In this document: piece after piece, positions 1 through 4,070 of the stretch | Numbering within the stretch: position 1 is the stretch's first letter | Layout of the letters: every line of letters begins with the position of its first letter | Notes under the pieces: generated by a model | What the model saw: only the letters and a program-made list of their open reading frames with translations | The model's database searches: none | What the model was told of the DNA's origin: nothing | Origin: Gemmatimonadaceae bacterium | GTDB lineage: Bacteria; Gemmatimonadota; Gemmatimonadetes; Gemmatimonadales; Gemmatimonadaceae | Length of the DNA: 5,614 nt | Assembly: GCA_025936015.1 (NCBI GenBank) | Contig: JAICUE010000199.1 | Location: 1 to 5,614 of the forward strand | Direction of reading: 5' to 3' | Made by a program: the position numbers and the translations under genes

Positions 1-22
1 CGAAGCCGGCTGGGCCAAGTAA
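1..22 (+). CDS. C-terminal end of an upstream gene (partial)
   Basis: In the frame beginning at base 2 the codons read E-A-G-W-A-K followed by TAA at 20-22. All these sense codons end in G, C or A in the style of the neighbouring genes. The hairpin at 31-60 follows eight bases after the stop, as expected for the end of a transcription unit. Only six residues are visible, so neither family nor function can be named. Confidence 0.4.
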
Positions 23-30
23 GTCCGCCC

Positions 31-60
31 GCGGGACTCGCCGCCGCGTGCGAGTCCCGC
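31..60 (+). terminator. Strong GC-rich hairpin, probable terminator of the upstream gene
   Basis: GCGGGACTCGC (31-41) is perfectly complementary to GCGAGTCCCGC (50-60), giving an 11-bp stem with an 8-base loop. It starts eight bases after the TAA at 20-22. No T-run follows, so it is not a textbook intrinsic terminator. It may act with Rho, block 3' exonucleases, or be a binding site upstream of the next gene. Confidence 0.55.
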
Positions 61-70
61 AACGTTGCTG

Positions 71-76
71 TATCTT
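71..76 (+). promoter_or_regulatory. Possible -10 element giving a leaderless lipoprotein mRNA
   Basis: TATCTT at 71-76 resembles a -10 hexamer, and transcription would begin at about 82-84, right on the ATG at 83. No convincing -35 is visible, and its expected place falls in the right arm of the 31-60 hairpin. No Shine-Dalgarno lies between 70 and 82, which fits a leaderless message. Confidence 0.3.
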
Positions 77-82
77 GGGCGC

Positions 83-649
83 ATGAAAATCGACGCCCCA
101 GAATCGCTCAGCGCTCGCACTCGCTGGCCTGGTCATCTCCCGGCTGCTGCGCTCGTCGCGATCGCCGCGCTCGCCGCTTGCGGCACCTCGTCGCGGACCG
201 GCGCTGACTCGACCGCGGTCCGCGGCAGCACCAGCACCACCACCACTCCATCGTCCGCCGGTGGCGAACCCGCCGCCGCGACGCCGACGCTCGTCGTCTA
301 CAAGACGCCGACGTGCGGTTGCTGCAAGGGCTGGGTGAAGGAAATGGAGAGCGCCGGCTTCAAGGTCGAGGTTCACGACCTCGACGACCTGACGTCGATC
401 AAGCACGCGGCCGGCGTGCCTGACGATCTGCAGGCATGTCACACCGCCCGCATCGGCGGATATGTCGTCGAGGGACACGTCCCCGCGGCCGACATCCGCC
501 GCCTGCTCGCCGAGCGCCCCGATGTAGCAGGGATCGCGACGCCGGGGATGCCGATGGGGTCCCCGGGAATGGAAGGGGCATACAAGGACCATTACGACGT
601 GATGACCTTCGACGGCAGCGGACGCTCGACGGTCTTCGCTTCGCACTGA
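83..649 (+). CDS. DUF411/CopG-family copper-binding lipoprotein
   Basis: Predicted 188-residue exported lipoprotein. Residues 21-32 are a hydrophobic Ala/Leu stretch ending in the lipobox L30-A-A-C33, so the mature protein should be lipid-anchored at Cys33. A Ser/Thr/Gly-rich linker (about 35-66) precedes a DUF411 domain from Thr69. The domain starts with a beta strand and the Cys motif C78-G-C80-C81 followed by K-G-W, as in the thioredoxin-like fold of this family. Cys119 (A-C-H-T), His132 (E-G-H-V-P) and a Met-rich P-G-M-P-M segment at 154-158 are further likely metal ligands. CopG, the studied member, is a periplasmic copper-resistance protein with a Cys-bridged copper cluster; a copper role here is inferred from family. 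ATG 83 is preferred over an in-frame TTG at 65, because TTG 65 would put the -10-like TATCTT inside the gene. No other copper gene is visible. Confidence 0.85.
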   Translation: MKIDAPESLSARTRWPGHLPAAALVAIAALAACGTSSRTGADSTAVRGSTSTTTTPSSAGGEPAAATPTLVVYKTPTCGCCKGWVKEMESAGFKVEVHDLDDLTSIKHAAGVPDDLQACHTARIGGYVVEGHVPAADIRRLLAERPDVAGIATPGMPMGSPGMEGAYKDHYDVMTFDGSGRSTVFASH

Positions 650-677
650 GCCGCTGGATGCGTCGGCGCGGACGCGC

Positions 678-685
678 GCCTAACG
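678..685 (-). repeat. CGTTAGGC octamer, copy 1
   Basis: GCCTAACG on the + strand. Read on the minus strand, it supplies the TAG stop of the pbpC remnant (bases 682-680). It lies in the short convergent gap after the lipoprotein gene. Confidence 0.8.
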
Positions 686-1040
686 CGTTCCCGGCGGCGC
701 GTCGACGGTGATCCGCACTTCGCGCCGTTCGCCCCGCGATTCGGCGGCGATGACGTGGGCGCCAGGGATGAGCGCCAACCGCGAGTCCCGGTGCACGTGC
801 CCGTCGACGGACCACGCGACCTCGCCGCTGGCGCCCGAGGCCCGCAGCGCGACCGTGCCAACGCCCCGCTCGGTGGCCAGCCACTCGGTGTAGTCGGCGG
901 GCATCGTCACCGCGCCGTTGCGATGCCAGTTCGCACTCCGTCGACGGTTCGCTACCCGGCACGAACCATTCATCGGCGATCGGACAATCGGGGCCCGCGC
1001 GCATCCCCGAGAGACGCCAGACGGCGAAGTCACAATCCTG
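680..1040 (-). pseudogene. pbpC: 5'-truncated, frameshifted remnant of penicillin-binding protein 1C (C-terminal domain)
   Basis: PBP1C is a bifunctional peptidoglycan glycosyltransferase/transpeptidase whose C-terminal domain (BiPBP_C) follows the catalytic domains. Only that tail is left here, split over two minus-strand frames. From about 1028 down to 930 one frame reads V-W-R-L-S-G-M-R-A-G-P-D-C-P, then D-E-W-F-V-P-G-S-E-P-S-T-E-C-E, matching the conserved 'LSG.RAG..CP...PGTEP...C.WH' stretch of PBP1C. From 928 a second frame continues W-H-R-N-G-A-V-T-M-P, then V-A-W-S-V-D-G and E-V-R-I-T-V-D, ending at TAG 682-680. Removing one base at about 929 (GAA-C-TGG) would rejoin them as C-E-W-H. 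No glycosyltransferase or transpeptidase sequence lies upstream, where the imuA promoter and imuA sit. It is therefore a decayed fragment. A sequencing error could explain the frameshift but not the missing 5' part. Confidence 0.75.
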
Positions 1041-1074
1041 CTCTCGCGTCGCTCCCGTTCTGCTCGCCCGGGTC

Positions 1075-1108
1075 TTGCATTCGGGTTTTGTTCGGGATAA
1101 CCTCAGAG
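1075..1108 (+). promoter_or_regulatory. imuA promoter with direct-repeat operator candidate
   Basis: A -35-like TTGCAT (1075-1080) lies 15 bases before a -10-like GATAAC (1096-1101). Two TTCGG repeats begin at 1080 and 1091, 11 bp or one helical turn apart, and read ATTC-N7-GTTC. The -10 is followed by CTCAGAG (1102-1108). The arrangement recurs upstream of dnaE2. The spacing recalls the alphaproteobacterial LexA box GTTC-N7-GTTC; LexA binding here is inference. A second GATAAC at 1138-1143 could be an alternative -10. Confidence 0.6.
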
Positions 1109-1173
1109 CCCCGACCGAACTCGACCTGGCTTGGAAAGATAACGCGTGATCCCTCGCTGCCCCTCCCCTCCTG

Positions 1174-1944
1174 ATGTCAGCCCAGCTCCGTGCCCTCCGC
1201 CAGCTCATCGCCGAGCGATTTCCCGATGCGGCGCCGCTCGCCGAGCGGGATGCACATCGCCTTGCGAGCGCGGTGTCCACGGGGATCCCGGAGCTGGATC
1301 GGGCATTTCCCGGACAGGGACTCCCGCGCGGGAAGCTCACCGCCTGGGCGCCGGAGGGAGGAGCGGCCGCCGTGCTGCGCGCCGCCTGCCGGGCGGTGAT
1401 CGCGTCCGGAGAGCGAGCGGCATGGGTGGACGGTCCACGCACGGCGATGGCTGGATGGACGGGAGCGAGCGCGGGCAGCACGGAGCTTCCATGGCGCGAA
1501 TGGAGCGAAGGGATGCCCCTCGTCATCCATCCCTCCGATCGGGTGAGCGCGCTGCGCTGCGCCGAGCTGCTGCTCAAGTCGGGAGCCTTCGCCCTCGTCG
1601 TGCTCGACGTCCTCGGCATGGCGCCGCGCGCGGAGCCGATGGGTACCGAGACCGTTCGTCTCGCCCGGGCGACCCGCGAGGGGGGCGGCGCCTTCGTCGT
1701 GCTGACGCCGAGCGGATCGATGGCCGCGCTGCGGGTCGCGGCGAAGCTCGACCCGCATGGAGTCCGCTGGCGTCGCGGTCCGTGGGGGGAGCCTGCCCTC
1801 CCCGCCGAGGCGCGGATCGAGGTCCGCGCCCGCGCGTTAGGCTGGAACGCGGCGGCGCGGATCGTCCTGCCGGTCGCTCCCTATGACGTTCGTTGCGCTC
1901 TGGAGGCCGGCCCCGACCGGCGCAATCCCGGCCGCGTCCCCTGA
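1174..1944 (+). CDS. imuA: ImuA, RecA-like accessory protein of the mutagenesis cassette
   Basis: Predicted 256-residue cytoplasmic protein. It has a RecA/ImuA-type core opening with S-T-G-I-P-E-L-D (about 35-42) and G-L-P-R-G-K-L-T (49-56), which in RecA-like proteins leads into the Walker A loop. Here that loop reads A-P-E-G-G-A-A-A (59-66), without the GKT/GKS residues. A hydrophobic strand F-A-L-V-V-L-D145 corresponds to Walker B. ATP binding is therefore doubtful, as in other ImuA proteins that act mainly as ImuB partners. In known systems ImuA is needed, with ImuB, for DnaE2-dependent induced mutagenesis. It overlaps imuB by 62 bp, so the two are probably translationally coupled. ATG 1174 has no Shine-Dalgarno, the bases before it being C-rich (CCCCTCCCCTCCTG). 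Identification rests on the RecA-like motifs plus the ImuB and DnaE2 neighbours. Confidence 0.82.
   Translation: MSAQLRALRQLIAERFPDAAPLAERDAHRLASAVSTGIPELDRAFPGQGLPRGKLTAWAPEGGAAAVLRAACRAVIASGERAAWVDGPRTAMAGWTGASAGSTELPWREWSEGMPLVIHPSDRVSALRCAELLLKSGAFALVVLDVLGMAPRAEPMGTETVRLARATREGGGAFVVLTPSGSMAALRVAAKLDPHGVRWRRGPWGEPALPAEARIEVRARALGWNAAARIVLPVAPYDVRCALEAGPDRRNPGRVP
1835..1842 (+). repeat. CGTTAGGC octamer, copy 2
   Basis: Lies inside imuA, where it encodes Ala-Leu-Gly with TTA for Leu. This is the only TTA codon in imuA. Confidence 0.8.
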
Positions 1945-3337
1945 CGCGGCGGCTGGCGACGCCGGCCGCGCCGACGAAGCGTTAGGCGATGCGCTCATTC
2001 GCGTCGCCCCGCACGTCGCGTTAGGCGAGAGCGATGCGTCGGGACGGATCGTCTGGGCCGACGCTCGCGGCCTCCCGGCGCGCACCGTCGCCGCCGAGGT
2101 GCTCCGGGTCGCGCAGGGGCTCGGCCACGGCGAGGCGCGGGTCGGCGTCGCCCGGGCGGCGGTGGTCGCCGCGGTCGCGGCCCGTCACGGCTCGGCGCGC
2201 GTCGTCACCGTCAGGCGCGGCGCCGAGCGCGCGTACCTGGCGAGCAAGCCCCTCCCCGTGCTCGCGTCGTCGCCGGCGTGGTCGGTGCGGCTCGCCGCGG
2301 CGCTGGCCGACGTCGGCATCGAGACATGCGGTGATCTCGCCGCGCTCGACGCCGACGCGGTCGAGGTGCGGTTCGGCGCCGAGGGGACCGCGCTCTGGAA
2401 GCTCGCGCGCGGCGAGGATCAGCGACGGGTCTTCTCGCAGCCGCGGCGCGCGCTGCCGAGCGCGTCGCTCGAGTGGCTCGAGTTCGAGACGCGCGACGCC
2501 GAGCGGTTGCTCTTCGTCGCCAATCGCCTGATCGAGCGCGTCTGCGACGAGCTGCGCGGCTGGGGCGAGACGGCGCGAACGATGACGCTGCGATTGCCGC
2601 TCGCCGGGGGCGGCGCGGTGGAGAAGAAGCTGCGCGGTGCGCGGGCGACCGCCGATCGCGCGACGTGGGTGCGTCTCCTCCGCGCGGAGCTCGAGCGGTT
2701 GCAGCTGCCTGACGGCGTCACCGGGATCGGGCTGCGAGTGGATTCGGTCCACGAGCTCGATGCGCCGCAGGGAGATCTCTTCGATCATGGATTCCAGTCG
2801 TCATCGGCGGCCGAGCAGGCGGTGGCGCGATTGACGGACGACGAGATGGGTGCGGCGGTGCGGCTGCAGGGATCGCGGCATCCATTGCCGGAGAAGCGGC
2901 TGCGGTGGCGGGCGATGGAATTTCACGAGGTCGCGGCGACGGTGCGCGGCGGAGTACAGGCAGTGAAGGAACCAGCGGCGGCGTACGAGACGACCGCGCT
3001 CGCGTTGCGCCTGTTGCCCGAGCCGCGGCGAGTGATCGTCACGACGAAGCGCCGGCGCGGACAGGCGATGCCGATCCGCTATCGCGAGCGGTTGACGGGA
3101 AACGCGCGGGCGCGGCGTGGGCTGCCGCTGGTCGAGATCATAGCGGCGGCGGGACCGGATCGTGTGAGCGTCGACACAATGGAGGCGCCGGTATCGCGAA
3201 GCTACTGGACATGCCTCACCGATGAGGCACTGGTCTTGCTTTTTCGGGACGAGAGCAGCGAGAAGAAACCGATCAGCGAGGCGCCGGCAATGGCGGAAGC
3301 AGACGATGAATGGTTTCTGCACGGCTGGTGGGATTAG
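1883..3337 (+). CDS. imuB: ImuB, catalytically inactive Y-family polymerase adaptor
   Basis: Predicted 484 residues. ImuB is a Y-family relative that has lost the catalytic acids and links DnaE2 and ImuA to the beta clamp. After a first strand (F-V-A-L-W, 3-7) and an Ala/Pro-rich linker, the palm remnant reads L-I-R-V-A-P-H-V-A-L (38-47), with no DxD or SxDE catalytic motif. A helix-hairpin-helix thumb follows (about 135-160, L-A-D-V-G-I-E-T-C-G-D-L), then a little-finger domain from about 194 to 292. Q296-G-D-L-F300 matches the QxxLF clamp-binding consensus. The C-terminal region ends W-F-L-H-G-W-W-D, typical of ImuB tails. The N-terminus looks short: roughly 80 residues of palm and fingers seem absent between first strand and linker, and I find no upstream in-frame start. 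No Shine-Dalgarno precedes ATG 1883; coupling to imuA is likely. Confidence 0.9.
   Translation: MTFVALWRPAPTGAIPAASPDAAAGDAGRADEALGDALIRVAPHVALGESDASGRIVWADARGLPARTVAAEVLRVAQGLGHGEARVGVARAAVVAAVAARHGSARVVTVRRGAERAYLASKPLPVLASSPAWSVRLAAALADVGIETCGDLAALDADAVEVRFGAEGTALWKLARGEDQRRVFSQPRRALPSASLEWLEFETRDAERLLFVANRLIERVCDELRGWGETARTMTLRLPLAGGGAVEKKLRGARATADRATWVRLLRAELERLQLPDGVTGIGLRVDSVHELDAPQGDLFDHGFQSSSAAEQAVARLTDDEMGAAVRLQGSRHPLPEKRLRWRAMEFHEVAATVRGGVQAVKEPAAAYETTALALRLLPEPRRVIVTTKRRRGQAMPIRYRERLTGNARARRGLPLVEIIAAAGPDRVSVDTMEAPVSRSYWTCLTDEALVLLFRDESSEKKPISEAPAMAEADDEWFLHGWWD
1980..1987 (+). repeat. CGTTAGGC octamer, copy 3
   Basis: Lies inside imuB, encoding A-L-G in the linker E-A-L-G-D-A. 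The Leu codon is TTA. Confidence 0.8.
2019..2026 (+). repeat. CGTTAGGC octamer, copy 4
   Basis: Lies inside imuB 39 bases after copy 3, encoding A-L-G in H-V-A-L-G-E. Copies 3 and 4 carry the only two TTA codons of imuB. Confidence 0.8.
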
Positions 3338-3363
3338 CTCTGGCGCTTTCGACATTTTGTCTG

Positions 3364-3369
3364 TATGCT
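3364..3369 (+). promoter_or_regulatory. Possible -10 for the small membrane-protein gene
   Basis: TATGCT at 3364-3369 resembles a -10 hexamer and would start transcription at about 3376, where the nested inverted repeat begins. The best -35 candidate at proper spacing, CTGGCG (3340-3345), is weak. It lies 27 bases after the imuB stop, so read-through from imuB is equally possible. Confidence 0.3.
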
Positions 3370-3373
3370 AGCC

Positions 3374-3433
3374 CCTGACCGGCGAGCGTTCCCGCAATAC
3401 TGCGGCGGGAACACGGACAACACGGCGGTCAGG
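3374..3433 (+). repeat. Nested inverted repeat in the imuB-membrane protein gap
   Basis: The outer arms CCTGACCG (3374-3381) and CGGTCAGG (3426-3433) are perfect complements. They enclose inner arms GTTCCCGC (3388-3395) and GCGGGAAC (3405-3412), also perfect, with a 9-base loop. An alternative inner pairing CCGCA/TGCGG (3392-3396/3401-3405) competes with the second. It could be a structured 5' leader, a terminator for imuB lacking a T-run, or a protein-binding site. The remaining bases from 3434 to 3535 show nothing I recognise. Confidence 0.55.
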
Positions 3434-3535
3434 ATTCGACGGCAGACGGAATCGCGAGCATGTGACGAAGCTCGCCGGAGACCGTCTGAACAGCAGGCCA
3501 CTTGCCGACGACGGCGGGCCGGAACAACGCCGCTC

Positions 3536-3539
3536 GGAG
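3536..3539 (+). promoter_or_regulatory. Shine-Dalgarno that fixes the start at 3547
   Basis: GGAG lies seven bases before ATG 3547. It favours that codon over the in-frame TTG at 3502, which has no comparable site. It is the only clear Shine-Dalgarno in front of a gene start in the window. Confidence 0.6.
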
Positions 3540-3546
3540 TCGACAC

Positions 3547-3873
3547 ATGGCTATCCCGCTGAATGGCAGTTCGTTCGAGGTGCCCGCATTCGAGGCACCG
3601 GTGCGCATCCCGTGGTCGATTCCGGGATATGCGTTCGCGATCGCGAGCGCCGCGGCCACGTTCCGCCTGGCGATTCCCCCCCTCGAAATCGTGCTCGCCC
3701 CCGGCAACGTCGCGGTATTCGCGCTGACGTCGCTGCGCATCCTCCCCGAGCAGCCGGTCGGCGGCGCGGCGGTGACGCTGGCGATCGCGGTGCTGGTATC
3801 CGGCTTCTTCTGGACGATGGCGGGCGTGGCGGGATGGAGCGCGATGCGGCAGCTGAAGCGGGCGGGCGCCTAA
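3547..3873 (+). CDS. Small predicted membrane protein, family not recognised
   Basis: Predicted 108 residues; I do not recognise the family. Third codon positions are overwhelmingly G or C, as in the neighbouring real genes, and GGAG at 3536-3539 supports the start. The N-terminal 24 residues are not clearly hydrophobic. A first apolar region runs about 25-62 and contains R40 and E47, so it may be one or two weak membrane segments. A clear hydrophobic segment runs about 71-100 (V-T-L-A-I-A-V-L-V-S-G-F-F-W). It is followed by R-Q-L-K-R, which by the positive-inside rule would place the C-terminus in the cytoplasm. The gene sits between imuB and dnaE2 on the same strand, which is unusual for this cassette. 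A link to mutagenesis or membrane stress is possible but unsupported. The TAA stop lies within a CGTTAGGC-type octamer. Confidence 0.65.
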   Translation: MAIPLNGSSFEVPAFEAPVRIPWSIPGYAFAIASAAATFRLAIPPLEIVLAPGNVAVFALTSLRILPEQPVGGAAVTLAIAVLVSGFFWTMAGVAGWSAMRQLKRAGA

Positions 3874-3875
3874 CG
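3868..3875 (-). repeat. CGTTAGGC octamer, copy 5
   Basis: GCCTAACG on the + strand spans the last sense codon (GCC) and the TAA stop of the small membrane-protein gene. It is the second copy that provides a stop codon. Confidence 0.8.
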
Positions 3876-3917
3876 GCCGGCGAGAAGGGCGGGACGGCAC
3901 TGCGGAACAGCATCAAC

Positions 3918-3943
3918 CACAGAGAACACAGGCGCACAGGGAA
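3918..3943 (+). repeat. Three degenerate CACAG units
   Basis: CACAG occurs at 3918, 3927 and 3935, spaced 9 and 8 bases apart, in the gap between the membrane-protein gene and dnaE2. Similar ACCACAGAG-type intergenic strings occur in several bacterial phyla. It may be a dispersed-repeat remnant, and no role is evident. Confidence 0.4.
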
Positions 3944-4026
3944 CTGCCGGCAGCTCGAGCCACTCGCTGCGCGGATCGAATGTCAAGCGATTCTCCGGGC
4001 AGCGATATCACAAATATTTCGCAGCC

Positions 4027-4053
4027 TTGTTTTCGGTGTATATTCGGGATAAC
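4027..4053 (+). promoter_or_regulatory. dnaE2 promoter, near-copy of the imuA element
   Basis: A -35-like TTGTTT (4027-4032) lies 15 bases before GATAAC (4048-4053), exactly the imuA spacing. The repeats TTCGG (4032) and TTCGG (4043) are 11 bp apart, reading TTTC-N7-ATTC. Aligned without gaps to 1075-1101, 21 of 27 bases are identical. This block and the bases just before it (from about 4008) are noticeably AT-rich against the GC-rich background, as expected for a promoter. Transcription should begin at about 4060, leaving a leader of about 11 bases. Confidence 0.65.
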
Positions 4054-4070
4054 GTCTCTCTCAGAGACGT
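4052..4070 (+). promoter_or_regulatory. Perfect inverted repeat abutting the dnaE2 start codon
   Basis: ACGTCTCT (4052-4059) and AGAGACGT (4063-4070) are perfect 8-bp arms around CTC. The repeat overlaps the end of the -10 and ends one base before the ATG. With a start site near 4060, only the right arm would be transcribed, so a DNA operator is more likely than an mRNA hairpin. No strong Shine-Dalgarno is present. Confidence 0.6.

Noticed and set aside
65..82. Alternative TTG start for the DUF411 lipoprotein
   Set aside because: It overlaps the TATCTT -10-like element; ATG 83 gives a normal lipoprotein signal peptide.
660..675. Small hairpin (GCGTC/GACGC) in the convergent gap as a terminator
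   Set aside because: Only a 5-bp stem without a T-run; too weak to call.
947..968. GTTC...GAAC pair as a LexA-like inverted repeat
   Set aside because: The half-sites are about 14 bases apart and lie in former pbpC coding sequence, not at a promoter.
1146..1886. Long + strand open frame across imuA in another phase
   Set aside because: Arg/Gly/Ala/Pro-rich low-complexity translation with no domain; it is a by-product of GC-rich codon bias in imuA.
2021..2788. 255-residue minus-strand open frame opposite imuB
   Set aside because: Compositionally biased Arg/Glu/Leu translation opposite a well-supported ImuB; no start signal or recognisable motif.
3334..3900. Minus-strand open frames opposite the small membrane protein
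   Set aside because: Arg-rich with no domain. The + strand frame has better third-position bias and a Shine-Dalgarno.
3462..4052. 196-residue + strand frame running through the gap before dnaE2
   Set aside because: It crosses the AT-rich dnaE2 promoter, has mixed composition and competes with the better 3547-3873 gene.
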